A stretch of DNA of 64,000 nt from Epiperipatus broadwayi (taxonomy: Eukaryota > Onychophora > Udeonychophora > Euonychophora > Peripatidae): the NCBI GenBank assembly GCA_028023455.1, contig JAQFVV010000999.1:64001-128000 (forward strand). The letters are read 5' to 3'. The translations under genes were made by a program, and so were the position numbers. The notes beneath the pieces are model-generated. The model was given only the letters and a program-made list of their open reading frames with translations, was not told the DNA's origin and did not search any database. Below are positions 36,071-48,679 of this stretch, piece after piece (position 1 is the stretch's first letter; each line of letters opens with the position of its first letter).

Positions 36071-37150
36071 CTTTAAAAAATAGCAATAAATGTATCATAA
36101 ATTCTATTCATAAGATACAATTAGTAAATAAGAAAATAGATTTGCAATGCAATTAGAGATTTGAGACCACTGACATAATGTTAGTAACTTTTTTTTATTA
36201 TTTACTTCAGCTTTAATTATTAAATATATTTTATTAAAAAATTATTGATAAAAGTTTGTGTATTTTTCTGTGAATGGAATTTATGACTCATTTTTAAAGC
36301 TAACAGGAGTTTATAATTGATTTATTGATTTTTTTTTTTTTTTAATATTCACATATAAAACATATTCATTATAGTTATGGGAAACGTATGCACCTAAAAA
36401 TGAATAATTGAATAAAAGATATATGGCTGACAACATTGGGTACCAATGATTATCTGCAAGTACCCTACATTCTCCCAATTATCTGAGATATCTTTATCAT
36501 TTATACTAGTACAATTCAACCTTTTTATTGACAATGAACTGTTTACATATTGCAGGTTTCTTAATACCTTCTTGCATAAAATAGAATCATAATTATTAGT
36601 CATTTTTAATGTTGTCCTATTTACAATATTTTCTAAACAAAATCATAGTGTACAATAGTAAAAAGGGTTGAAATAAGCATACTTGTTAGAATGTGAATTG
36701 TCTATATATGAATAGTATGGAATTGCAACCACATAGTAGATAATCATTCTTTATATTATAAATAGCATTTTAAAAAATAGCATATAATATTTTTTTAATA
36801 AAGTTAGCACATTCTAATTATCTTTTTTATGCAAACACACTGAAGTATATGTTAGTCTGCAAGTTTTAGTAAGTGAGATACGTTGGGATTGCAAATATAA
36901 AAAGGCAGATATAAGTTTAATTAATCAGCTGGTAAATTATATTTTAAGATATTATAATAAAAAGTTATCATATGTGTCTGTGACGAAACTGAGTCAATGA
37001 AAATTTATAGAAATACAGATTATAGTTGCATTAATACTGTGAGAATGTGGACAATCTATTACTGTCTGATCATTTATATTAATTGCTTTATAGAGTAAAG
37101 TGAACTCTACTAACAATTATTATTTTATTGGTTTAGTTCATTAAATGTAA
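36010..37150. other. unclassified A+T-rich DNA
   Basis: (TA)n lies at 36,043-36,070. A minus-strand open frame at 36,394-36,603 has mixed composition but no recognisable family. Confidence 0.45.
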
Positions 37151-37162
37151 TTAATTGATTAG

Positions 37163-37700
37163 TTGAGTTTTAAGTTATTTCATATTTTTAGTATTTTAAT
37201 AATTGATGTTTACAAGGTGGGTATTGCTCAATTGACTGCAGAATCGCATAGACTGATAATTAATAAATGTGTTTTACCAGTTCTTTCTTATGGATCTGAG
37301 ACTTGGATACTTAATAGAAGAGCAATACAGAGACTTCAGACCACTCAAAAAAGTATGGAGAGATGCATGTTGGGAGTAACAAGAAGAGATCGAAAACACA
37401 ATGTATGGGTAAGAGAACAAACAGGTGTTACTGACATCAGTGAAAAAATTAAAAGGCTAAAGTGGAGTTGGGCTGGACATATTACTAGAAGAGATGATAA
37501 TAGATGGACAATTTAAATCTTAAACTGAATTCCAAGAGATTGTAAAAGACCCAGAAAGAAACAACATGTAAGATGGATGGATGAAATAAGAAAGTGTGGA
37601 GAGGTGATGTGGAGAAGAGAAGCCAAAGATCAGAGTGATGGATTGAACTTGGAGAGACATTCATCTTACCATGGATTGATAATTGTTGATGACGATTGTT
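37163..37700 (+). pseudogene. RTE-like LINE C-terminal fragment (best copy)
   Basis: The plus strand encodes about 110 residues in one frame. These include CVLPVLSYGSETWILNRR, MERCMLGVTRRDRKHNVW, then the GHITRRDDNRW block, with stop at 37,515. After a frame change it continues RPRKKQHVRWMDEIRK to about 37,660. This order (YGsETW, MeR.mLG.trrDr, W.WaGH..RR.d.rW, RP..RW.DeI) is the standard C-terminal region of RTE-like LINEs, following the reverse transcriptase. The RT is missing, so it is a 5'-truncated insertion. It is less decayed than the copies at 16.6, 24.7 and 52.0 kb. Confidence 0.85.
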
Positions 37701-37709
37701 GTAGAAGAT

Positions 37710-39670
37710 AACATGTTCATTAACAAGAAGTATAGAAGCATACTCATGCATGGTAAAATCAGCCACATAAAAGCTAATACAACCAATGTATCCAAAACTG
37801 ATAAATCTCATAGTTGTTAAGACATTGCAAAAGTTCATGAAACAAGGTCTATTTACTTGTGAATTATCATTTGTAGTAATTAATGATATGTAGCACAAAG
37901 AGATGCTACAAAAAAATTCAATGAAAATGAAAAATAAGCAATGAAAATGTATAAAAATTAGAGTAAAAACAAAAAGATGAAATAAAAAAAAAGTTATAAT
38001 TATTGATAAAATAAATAATTAGTTGTGGATGAGATGTGATACCAGATTTAAAAATTACAATAACAAGAGAATGATATTTTGGAGATAGTAAAACAGAATG
38101 CAAACAATATCAAGACAGAATGAATTACATTCTGAATTGTGTTGATAGAAGAATGAAGTTTGATAATGGCATGGAAGAATGAGTAGTTTGATAATGGCAT
38201 GGAAAGTCACAAGAGTCATCTATAAAGCCACATATTTGAAGTAAAAGAAAGATTAAAATAACCAATGATAGGTATTTTAAACGTGAGACTGTTTTGCTCT
38301 CCACAGATGAATGCACACATAAAATAAAGTGAAAATTGAAATCTAGAAAGCATAATGAAGGAAAAATTACAAAAGTTATTATAAGTTAGAAAACAGCACG
38401 AAATTTGTGTGATAACTTGTAACAAATTTAGATATAAAATAATTATAGTGGTAATGAAAATAAAAATCATAATGGCTATTTGAGTTCATTATTATAGGGA
38501 ATTTATGAAATTTGATCTATTAACATAGAAAATGAATTAAATATTCATATTAAGAAGAAAGATGGAGAGGTAAATGTGCAATATATTAAACAGAAAGGTA
38601 TTTTATATTGTAAACCCTACAAAAAAAGATCAATAATATATGGAGATTGAAAGTGAGAATTAATTTAATAGTGACTAAGGTCAAATCAACTAATTAAAAG
38701 TGGAAATCCTCTTTTGAATTATTATATTCAAATGATGTTTTTGGAATGACAAAAATGGAAAAGTGAATAAAAAGGTATTGGAAGATCCTCTACAAAGTTA
38801 TACAAATGTAATTTCTCTCATCTCCCCAAATGATATCTCATCCAGTCTAAATATTTTGAGAAAGAAGTTAGATTTTAAGCCAATAAAGATTTTCCTATCC
38901 CTGATGACATATATATGTTAATAGAATAAATGATTTTAGGAGAAAATAAATTGTAAAATGCTAAAATTTATAATAAATGAAAGCACTACAAATGACAATT
39001 AACACACAAAATTAAAATAAATTCATTATAAAATGAATGATGTCACTTTACTACAAGGCAATATTCACTTATATAACAAAATATTCAGGAAAAAATAAAG
39101 TAAATAAATAAAAAATGTTTGTTGACAATAATTGTAATTTTTTTTTTTGATGAAATTAGAAAAAAAAAAAAGTTGTTTATTTACATGTTAAATTTATTAA
39201 AGATAAATGTGGATTTTGTCATTTACAAGCAACACTATTCTGTAATGTAAACATTTTGAGTATATAACTCAAAAACTGACACTGAGGAAAAAAGGTACTG
39301 GTTGAATATTTATTTTATTTATTAGCTTCTAAGATTAAAAAAGTAAGACTTAATTTCAAATCTATTTATCACTAAGACCCATAACAGAAGTAATGTTTCA
39401 CATATTATTATAGTTGACCATGAGTGTTATGGATAACTGAACAGTATTAAAACTGATGCAAATCTTATAATTATAACTTTCTTGCACATCAGAATGAATT
39501 ATGATTGATTTTTTTTATGAAACTTAAAGTTGAGATCGAATACAGTAATTTGATAATTGAAGGTCAGTCAAATTTCTGAATATAAAATTCATAGATATAA
39601 GATTTTTTACTTTAGTTTTGTTAATTTTTTTTACAAATGACATAACTGTATTAATCATTAGAGAATAAAA
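37710..39670. other. unclassified A+T-rich DNA
   Basis: A short local duplication (tttgataatggcatggaa) lies at 38,158-38,203. Nothing else is recognised. Confidence 0.45.
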
Positions 39671-39692
39671 TTAAAGTTAAATTTGGTAGTAG

Positions 39693-39800
39693 TCAAGCAT
39701 TGTTAGCCGAGAGGTCATCACAAATGCCTTGCAAGCAAGTAGTTGGTTGCAGACGGTTTTGGGTCTGCGTCCCGGCCAATGCTATGACATATGAAAAAAA
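39693..39800 (+). mobile_element. tRNA-derived SINE, copy 4
   Basis: A-box region ttagccgagaggtcatca, B-box region gggtctgcgtccc, tail atgacatatgaaaaaaaa. It is flanked by an exact 13 bp duplication aatttggtagtag (39,680-39,692 and 39,801-39,813). Confidence 0.9.
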
Positions 39801-40100
39801 AATTTGGTAGTAGATCTAGAAATGAAAAATAAAAAGATTTTTTTTTTTGCATTGTAACAGTATAAATTTGATGATAGTCAAATTAGTAATATTGCAAAGT
39901 TGCACTGTTTACAAAAGCTTTAATTAAGAAACTTAAGACAAATTGATCAATACATTTATGGCTGTTGCAAGTGTATGTGTATCCATATTAAGTATAATAT
40001 AACAATAATCTAAGTACTTCAGTTTATAGAATTAAAAGATTAACTATTTTGTAACAGAATTGTGATTTATAAAATGATATTTAATAAAATGTTTTTTTTT

Positions 40101-40227
40101 ATTTTATTTATTTATTTATTTTTTTAAGTGTCGTAGCATCGTCCGGTACGCGAACCCACAACCCAGGCAACTGTCTGCAAGTGCAAGGCAGTCATGCTGA
40201 CCTCTCGACCACCAATGCAAGACAAAC
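40101..40227 (-). mobile_element. tRNA-derived SINE, copy 5
   Basis: Reverse-oriented copy: tail as a T-rich run (about 40,092-40,126), B box (ggttcgcgtacc on the minus strand) and A-box region ggtcgagaggtcagca. The flanks aaaatgtttt (about 40,087 and 40,228) are the target-site duplication. Confidence 0.85.
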
Positions 40228-40239
40228 AAAATGTTTTTA

Positions 40240-40690
40240 TAGGGGAAAATGTAATAGATAATTTATTGAAAAAGAAATTATATGGTTTATTTCACTTTTA
40301 ATGTGTGTGAAAAATTTTAAATATGTGTAATTAAAAATAGAGATATTACATTTCATGAACTTTTAATATTTCCCTGATATATGAAAGTTAAAATAAAAAT
40401 ATACTTATTATTGTAGTATATTGAATGGCAACTCTAAGTATATTATTAAATATTGTAAATCACTAAAATTAAGAATGATTGAAGAATAAATTTCATGGTT
40501 CATTCATGGCTATTTATCTAATTGTTATCATGAAATAAAAAGCTGCTATTATTTATTATATAGATGTATAATACTCATAAAATATCAGAGTAGTAAAAAA
40601 AATCACATTCCAAAAAATATATGTTAAAATCCAAACTTAAGGAAAAAGTTTTTGATAAAAAATCTATACAAATTAATATAGATTTAATGA
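40240..40690. other. unclassified A+T-rich DNA
   Basis: Nothing recognised. Confidence 0.5.
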
Positions 40691-40700
40691 CTTGCCTATA

Positions 40701-40760
40701 CATATCCTCAGACTAGTTTCTAGATTGTGGCTATCATTAGTGAAGAGCATTTCATCTGAG
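40701..40760 (-). ncRNA. decayed hammerhead motif (PLE-2, left arm)
   Basis: Minus strand: core 1 mutated to ctaatga; stem II tag/cta is fully paired here; GAAA, actagt and GTC are intact; inner stem I is partly paired and outer stem I lost. It shows that stem II can pair in this family, supporting the fold proposed for the 35.8 kb copy. Confidence 0.45.
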
Positions 40761-41424
40761 CACATTGCATCTAGATCTTATAGTCTAATACAACCCTCCA
40801 ACTACATCTTTTACTTTATTAGCTAACAATAAATCTCAGAGTCCCAAGTAATAATGTTTTAATTCAAGCTCATAAGCTTGTACAGTCATATAGATATGAA
40901 TTCAGTTACGCATCTATATATTTTGGCATCTTTGGTTCTTTAATAACATTAGTCACCGTAATTCTATTGTGCTGGATTGGTATTAAATTATTAAATATCT
41001 CATGATCACCACTCCTTTTGCTTACACAAGTTGTTTACACAGAGGCAAAACTCACCATATAGTAGTGTCACTCAGTGCAAGCCATAGTAATCAATGGATG
41101 CAGGAAAGTAATGAAAGTGATGAGTTAGAAACTAGTCTGGGGCTATTCAATGAGTATGCACTAGATAGGTATTTTATGTCTAAACCTTCTTGCATCCATT
41201 GAATACTCTAGCTTCAATTGAGTGGTGCTATTGTATGGAAAGATTTGCCTCTACATAAACAGTTTGTTAATTGTATTTGTGCTTTACGCAAAAAAGTGAA
41301 GCTTGTCTAAATCTTACAAAGTTATATGGCTTAGCACTTTCAGAGCTCTTGAGTCTCCATAATCATAGCCTACTTTTAACTGAAGTTACGTTGTGGTTTA
41401 TGTAAAATATTTTATGCAAAATTT

Positions 41425-41889
41425 TTATAATGACCATTTTTTGGAGATTGTAAAGCACGATTCCTTTCGGTTTATTGCATCACTGTCATTTGCAATAAAA
41501 CATGCTTCTTTGACTTTTCGCTTCATATCATTGCGTTCCATGCACAGTGCTCTTGCTATAGTAGGTTCAAACCTATGGCCGGTTGTTCTTTGGTGCTCAA
41601 AGAATATAGATTTGTTTTCATCGTTAATTATTGCTTTCTTGTACAAATAATGATGTTGAGCTGTTCTAGTTGTGATGTTGGCACAGGTCTCCCCATAGTA
41701 TGCCACTCTACATCCATTGGTTGGGCATGAAATCCTATAAACTGCTTGGGATATTTGGTCCAAAGGTATTTTATCTTTAGTGTTGTTTATTATTCTGTTT
41801 GTTGATGGTGGGGTGTGGAATCCTAGTTCAAAGGACTCAGCAAATATTTTATAATATTTTCTAGCAATTGATGGTATGTATGGAAGCAT
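41425..41889 (-). pseudogene. PLE-2 GIY-YIG endonuclease, minus copy (open, truncated)
   Basis: A 154-residue open frame from an ATG at 41,889. It starts with the linker LPYIPSIARKYYKIFAE that usually joins the PLE reverse transcriptase to the nuclease. VYRISCPTNGC follows (GIY-equivalent strand plus the cysteine pair of the PLE-type zinc site), then YYGET (YIG-equivalent), then the TTRTAQHH helix with its catalytic-type arginine. An FEH..TTGHRF segment and a KEACFI end follow, where the family's glutamate is expected. The frame is intact, but without an RT it cannot be a complete element protein. Its head-to-head twin lies at 41,911. A host role is not suggested by anything I see. Confidence 0.8.
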
Positions 41890-41910
41890 TATTCTTGGTT
41901 GAGTCTATGT

Positions 41911-42375
41911 ATGCTTCCATACATACCATCAATTGCTAGAAAATATTATAAAATATTTGCTGAGTCCTTTGAACTAGGATTCCACACCCCACCATCAACA
42001 AACAGAATAATAAACAACCCTAAAGATAAAATATCTTTGGACCAAATATCCCAAGAAGTTTACAGGATTTCATGCCCAACCAATGGATGTAGAGCATCAT
42101 ACTATGGGGAGACCCGTGCCAACATCACAACTAGAACAGCTCAACATCATGATTTGTACAAGAAAGCAATAATTAACGATGAAAACAAATCTATATTCTT
42201 TGAGCACCAAAGAACAACTGTCCATAGGTTTGAACCCACTATAGCAAGGGCACTGTGCATGGAATGCAATGATGTGAAGCGAAAAGTCAAAGAAGCATGT
42301 TTTATTGCAAATGACAGTGATACAATAAAAAGGAAGGAATCATGCTTTACAATCTCCAAAAAATGGTCATTATAA
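41911..42375 (+). pseudogene. PLE-2 GIY-YIG endonuclease, plus copy (open, truncated)
   Basis: A frame of the same length as the minus twin, starting at the ATG at 41,911 and ending in the same KKWSL. Motifs: VYRISCPTNGC, YYGET, TTRTAQHH, FEHQRTTVHRF, KEACFI. It differs from the twin at roughly a dozen residues, for example the G to V change before HRF. Both frames remain open despite the loss of the RT, which suggests that the duplication is recent or arose at insertion. Confidence 0.8.
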
Positions 42376-42859
42376 AAAATTTGCATAAAATATTTTACAT
42401 AAACCACAACGTAACTTCAGTTAAAAGTAGGCTATGATTATGGAGACTCAAGAGCTCCGAAAGTGCTAAGCCATATAATTTTGTAAGATTTAGACAAGCT
42501 TCACTTTTCTGCGTAAAGCGCAAATACAATTAAATACTAATCAAAGATGAAGTAAAAACTATTACTTTATAAACAGTTTGTGTAAGCACAAATAATGGTA
42601 ACCATGTGATGTTTAGAGATTAAATACCAATTCTGTTCAATAGGATTCTGATTACTGTGATTATTAAAGAACCAAAGCCATTAAAATGTATAAATGCTGA
42701 ACTGAGTTCAGATCTATATGACTATACAAGCTGATGAGCTTGAATTGAAAACATTATTGTGTTTCATTTCGGACTCAAAGCTTTATAGTTAACTAATAAG
42801 GTAAAAGTGGATGGCGAAGGGTTACATTAAATCCTAAGATCTAGGTTCAGTGCTCTCAG

Positions 42860-42917
42860 ATCCAAGGCTCCTCACTGATGAATGTCATGACCTAGAAACT
42901 ATTCTAGGGATATTGAT
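42860..42917 (+). ncRNA. decayed hammerhead motif (PLE-2, right arm)
   Basis: atccaaggctcctca and CTGATGA (42,875-42,881) are as in the 35.8 kb copy, with GAAA at 42,895-42,898. The cleavage triplet has become ttc and stem I has lost one base and one pair. Probably inactive, but clearly homologous. Confidence 0.5.
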
Positions 42918-42949
42918 GAAATAGGCATTAGAAAAGGATTATATGCACA

Positions 42950-45590
42950 AACCTTGCTGCATCCAGTGATTACTTTAGCTGGCATTGTGTGGTTCTACTT
43001 TATTGAGAGTTTGGCTTCTGGGTAAGTATGAAGAATGGTGATCATTTTATGCTTAGTTAAATGATAATTAAATTTCCAAAAGTGGACTTTCTATTTAAAA
43101 ACATTGGTAAAAGTATCATCTTAAATTGAATCCAGAAAAAAGAACGAAATATTTATGCTTTAATGCTAGATTGTTTGAACATCAACTTCAGAATAGTCGT
43201 TATATTAACTGTAAATTTGTGATTTTATTAACCAACTCATAGTTGAAAAATTATTTTTTGAATTTATTTTTTGAATCTGTTTGTATTATTCTATATTATT
43301 TATATATTGTATTAACATTTAATTTTAATAAAGTACTTAAATAAATCATAAGTATCAAGCTCTTCTAAATTTTCAAATATATCAAAAATTCCTTCAATTT
43401 ACCTATTTTAGTAACAAAACAAAAATTTTAACATTGCCTTTTTTCCCATGAATGTTCGCAATAATAAATAGCTTTATTATTTATGGTTTTTTAGAATTAT
43501 AAATTTCAATTATATATTTTCTATTATCTAAATATAAAATAGTATTCTTGAAATTAGCACTATTTAACAATAGAAAATTATCAGCCTTTTTTTTTTTAAT
43601 CAAAATTATCGCATCCGTTATCCATTTACTTTTAGAAAGATACGTTTGTTTAAAGACATTTCTATTTTTAAGTAATTGCTACATTAATATCATTTTTCAT
43701 GTTTTATTTTTCAAAACATGATTGATGGTTTATTAGAGAGATTAAATAAAAAGGATCTCATATTTCAATGACGTACTTGTAATGGTGAATAGAGAAAAAG
43801 TGTTACGCAGCAAACGACATCAAAATGTGATGTCTTCCTTTACTCTGCAAAAAGCAATTGGGATTGGAGGGTCCTGAAAGCTTAAAACAATTATGAAGGC
43901 AAAAATATGCGAAAATGTTATAAGTTTATAGGCTTGAAGTAATTTTTTGAAAATTACCTAAGGGATACGTTTCATGTGGTCAATCTTTTGCATGGATTGC
44001 TTTTAAAAAAAATTGTAAGAGTTAAATGAAAATACATGCAAGAGAGTGTTTTTTCAAAAAAAATGTTGCTCATATTAGGTGTCTACAAACACATATTAAT
44101 GATTTAGATATTACATTAATCACATATGTATCAAACTATGATATTTTAGTGATGCTTATTTAGAAATCAAAGAGATGTTGATTTTTGTTGAGGACCTTTT
44201 CAAAAAAAATAAAAAAGGACAATGAACTGAACAAAAATTATTTGCAACATGGCAGCAGTTGAGAAACATAGTTATGGCAATAAATTGCAATAATAATGAA
44301 CTAATGCTCATAATAGAGAATTTTTGGACAGGAAAAACACTACACATCATTTTTATTCATTAACAGGGCAATAGTCTATCATATCCAGAATTCATTTACA
44401 AAGTATTTCTGAAAAGCAGCCACATTGAATATGACTATTTTTATTACAATATCAAACTCATAGAAGTCATTGAAGGATGTGTAAATTATTTGGACCACTG
44501 GATGAATAAATTAATAACAGGACAACAGAATAAAAAGAATAGTAAGTGTTCATTGTATGACATTTTTTATTCATTTATAACCCATTACCCATTATGCATC
44601 AACATTTAGCATATATTAAGGATCATATATTATTAAGTAAAAAAAAATTAGATAACATATTCCCTTATATATTAGAAACCATTCACTAGGATCTTTCTGC
44701 TGTAGATAGAGATAATCATCTGGCATACAGTTAAGCTTGGGAGATAGATATTGGCACAATATTGAAATATATATTCTAAATTGCAAGTCATGGGCAATGG
44801 AGACAAATGTGCAGCTGAAGTCATAAATGAATGACACAAACAAGCAGGCCAAGGAGCCATGTAATTCTAGATCATGGCTGCCCATTCAAACACCACATTT
44901 TCTGGCCTTCATGGATACTTGCTCTATGTGGTGGATAATAATCTAGTTAAGAACATGAAGTCTTCATAAGTCTTTCAAATATTAAACTTTTTTATATCAT
45001 GGATCAATGAAAGACTTGATGGCAGGTAATATTATTAAGTTTATTTCTACAGAATGTGAAATGATTTTAAATGAGTAGAGATCATTCCTGATTAGCCTTA
45101 TAATCCAAAATGCAACAGTATTGGTGAACAGACTGAAAGTTAAAACACAAGTCATTGTGAATACAATGCCACACCATATTATCTTCTATTACCATTAAAA
45201 ATTCACCTCTAAAATTATGTACAGGCAGATACATTTAACCCTTTTTTATTCCTATCATATTTAAAGAAAAAATAGAAATATACATTAAGAATTATATTTA
45301 CAATGTTACCATATAGTGGAAGTAGAAGCTAAATCTGCAATGTGATTCTGTTAGCATATAAACCATCTTTTTCAAAAAAAGTTTGGACAACTCAATTGAT
45401 GACAAAAGCAAAATTCTTGACATGGCTCTATCCAGTTAAGACCCAGTAGCAAATGATAAATAAATTCTTTTCATTTTGGATAATTACATTATATAATGTT
45501 CAACTGGTATACTCCCTTGTATTAATAAATAGTAGAGTAGTTTTATAATAACCACAATATGTTCCAGTGTTGGCAGATTATATGGATTTC
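42950..45590. other. unclassified DNA, possibly an old element
   Basis: The region has no intact frame. Parts of 44,000-44,900 read as protein-like stretches in different frames, but I cannot assign a family. Confidence 0.4.
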
Positions 45591-45599
45591 TCGAAAAAA

Positions 45600-46640
45600 A
45601 TGTATATGTGAGTTTTCCTATAAATGAAGAGAGCAGCCCGTAATTTTAATAAATCAACAGTTTCAGGTCTCCCCTTCAAAAGATGCCTACAAAATAATGA
45701 CTGCTAGGAAATGTAATATTTAATATTTACAGTTTATATTTTATTACCGTTATTTTAATAAAAATAAATTATTAGAAAAATTAATTATGATATTTACCAT
45801 GTATATACTATTAATATTTATTTTGTATTAACTTATTGATAGAAAAATGAAACAATGAAGTGCAGGATTCTCATAAGTAGTTGTTCTGAGCTATGACTGT
45901 GTTAGTGGACAAATCCAATTGATCGTGCCCCCTTTTAATGCACTCTAAATCTCTATTTCAACCATAAATAAATCCCAACTTTGATCAATATGAAAATTTT
46001 GCCAAAATACTATTGAAAAAACTAAACATGGTCAATTAAAATAAAATACCCACAATGCAAATCATCATGTTGCTTCCACATTATAAGTAAAATTAGATTA
46101 AAGGAAGCCATGTTAATGAAATTTGTTAGTTTTCATTTCTTTTTTTTATAATTTCACTATCAAATTATCAATTTTATTTGTTAATTTAACAAATAACATA
46201 TATGAGGTAATAACATATGAATAAATAAATTGTATAGGCCCATAAAGCTGTATAATTATCAAAAATAGGACTACCATCTTGGTTTAATAGAAAACTCACA
46301 AATACCAAACAACCTTATAAAATCTTACTTTGAAAATTTGCTAAAGATTAATTAATGGACATAGGACAATTGGACTGTTTTTTTAGTTACAAAAATTAAT
46401 ATATTTCAAATTGTTCTTAGTAAATACAACACGGGAATTGATAATTACCATTATGGGTTAATGAAAGCTAGAAGAACAAATTACTATTAAAAATAGCACC
46501 CCCCCAATTAATAATTCCATACCATTTCAATAAATCTAAATTTAATTTTGCGGAAGGTAACAACACACCAATAAAAAAGTTGTATAGAGAACATATGTAA
46601 AAAAGCAGCAAAAGCCTATAAGGTTTTTACTAAGACAAGA
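45600..46640 (+). repeat. flanking part of the inverted duplicated block, copy 2
   Basis: Bases 45,700-46,640 are the reverse complement of the 30.7-31.8 kb segment. At its outer edge (45,600-45,665) a short piece (gcagcccgtaattttaataa) matches 31,117-31,137 in the opposite sense. So this end carries a small inverted duplication. The SINE present in copy 1 is absent. Confidence 0.65.
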
Positions 46641-47654
46641 AAATAAAGTATATATATATATATATATTGAAACAAATATACTGTTCCACGTATGAATTCA
46701 AAAATGCCTCCCCCCCCATAAAAAAACTAGCATGATTTGTTGTTAAAAAAAAGAAAAGACTTAATAATGGTTAAGGAAAACTAAAATTGTAAAGAAACAA
46801 AGGAATCATAACAATTGACAGCAATGAAAAAAAAAAGATAATTTGGTCAAATTAAAAAGAAAAAAAGACAACAAATACGTTTAAATCTGTAATTAAAAAA
46901 ATGTACAAATCTTTCTTTGATTTTACAATTTTAAATCATGATATAAATAAAAGCTGGTATTTATTAAAAATATTACATTTTTAATTTTTGAAACCATGTT
47001 GTCATACAAAGTATAATAATCGCTTGAGGCAGTCTTATCAAATTGGAAAACATGGCTTATCCTTATGATCCCTTATCTGTTCCATGAAAAGTAGAGTGTC
47101 CAATCCTTAAGAAGTGAAAAGCTTTTAGGCTTAAATAAGAGCTGTGCACAAATCAGATACAGAGGGCAGTGCTGCTCAAATCCATCCAGAGATCAGAGGA
47201 TAAATAGTTGAGTTGGATGTTCAGAGTAGATTTTAAAAAAGATTTTTAACGAAGATTTTAAAAAGATTTTAAATAAGATTTTAAGAACCTTTTAAAAAAG
47301 ATTTTAAGAGCAGTTAAAGAAGTAAGAAAAGTGAAGAGTTAAAAAGTTAAAATTCATATTTAAGTGTTACTTAATTCTGATTTTTGTCACCTTGAAATAT
47401 AACCTTTACAGTCACTGTTGATGATGAAAAAATAAAATCTTCATATGGAAGTCATAATGATGGAAGGCTAATAGGTAACAGCTTCCTCTCTTCATATAAG
47501 TCATGGTTCTCCATGATTTTCCTGGGTGAACATCATAGAAAGTAAAGAATGCCATTCAGCTTAAATGCAATGACCCCTTTGAAGGCAGTCACATCATGAA
47601 TATGAAAAAATAAACTGGATAAAATGAAGGTAACAATTTTATGAAATATTCAAT

Positions 47655-47930
47655 ACTTATGTGTGTTTATAAAAAACAAAACAAAATGTCTTTCTTAAAA
47701 AAGAAAAGAAAATTATGAATAATTATAGCTATGTGAAAATACATTTTATTAGTGATAAATTATAAATACTAAAGATATCTATAATCAAGAGGCATTTTAT
47801 TTAATACTTATATGTGTTATAAAAGACAAAACAAAATGTCTTTCTTAAAGAAAATTATGAATAAATGTAGCTATGTGAAAATACGTTTTAATTATTAATA
47901 AATTATAAATGAAACTGCTGATCAACTTAT
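47655..47930. repeat. tandem repeat inside the solo LTR, 2 x ~150 bp
   Basis: The segment acaaaacaaaatgtctttct followed by aaagaaaattatgaataa...agctatgtgaaaatac occurs twice. Confidence 0.8.
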
Positions 47931-48487
47931 ATCTGGAAACATACATCTGTGGCAGACCAAACAACAATATCTATGCCATATATTAAAATAACTAAATAAA
48001 AATTACAAATGCTTACATGCGTATTGATTGTATATGAATATTACACATAACTATAATTAACTAAATTATAATAACATGTTTATAATCCAGATAAAATTAG
48101 AAAATATCAAAATGAATGTATTTATACAAAATGAATGTATTTAGTAAATTTATACTATATTATGAATAAATTCAAACATTTAGATATGAATTAGTATGTC
48201 AATAAAAGTTAATGGTTATGTGTGTATAATGAACCACATACTTAAATAAGTTGAAAGATTAAGAAAATCATTTTGTTTTTAAAAAATATTTTATTTATTA
48301 TTTGAAAACTCTGAGAAAAGTAATATAAACACAGAATTAAAACATGTTATATATACGAGTTGAGAAATAACAATACCAAAACAATATGTCATGGTTAAAT
48401 GTACCATGAGGAGTTATTGATGCATATATATATATATATATATAATACATATTTTGCGGGTTCATTCATGTTAAAAACTTTTAATAT

Positions 48488-48535
48488 TAATATACTGATG
48501 TTTCAACTTGGTCACACAAGCCATCCACGGAGTTA
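48488..48535 (-). ncRNA. hammerhead-like motif, PLE-1 (weak)
   Basis: Minus strand ggatgg, hairpin cttg-tgtgac-caag, then tt, gaaa, catc. It is homologous to the motifs at 7.1 and 9.5 kb, and core 1 is degenerate. Confidence 0.35.
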
Positions 48536-48679
48536 TAAAAGGTAGAAAGCCGGTTGTAGAGGCACTACAATCACTGATTTGAATAAAATGTTAAAATTCC
48601 ACCAATAGCAAAAATGTTAAATTTAGGAATGTTTTTTAAAAAAATCTTTCCAAATAGGAGGAAGTTTGCATGTATCATC

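Larger units (their letters stand above)
40695..42945. mobile_element. PLE-2 inverted dimer (3' ends outward)
   Basis: Two PLE-2 3' portions meet head to head around 41,890-41,910. On each side the order outward is endonuclease frame, 3' untranslated region, then hammerhead-like terminal repeat. The arms match from the centre out to about 41,262 and 42,533, and again in the outer parts (40,695-41,000 with 42,600-42,945). The left arm carries an extra ~230 bp piece (about 41,030-41,260) that holds another ribozyme half in plus orientation (gaaactagtctgggg at 41,130). The RT is missing on both sides. Confidence 0.85.

Noticed and set aside
37485-37898. Minus-strand frame opposite the RTE C-terminus
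   Set aside because: It is antisense to the recognisable LINE coding region and has no motif of its own.
44000-44900. A decayed DNA transposon or host exon cluster
   Set aside because: Short protein-like stretches occur in changing frames but I could not name a motif, splice structure or terminal repeats.
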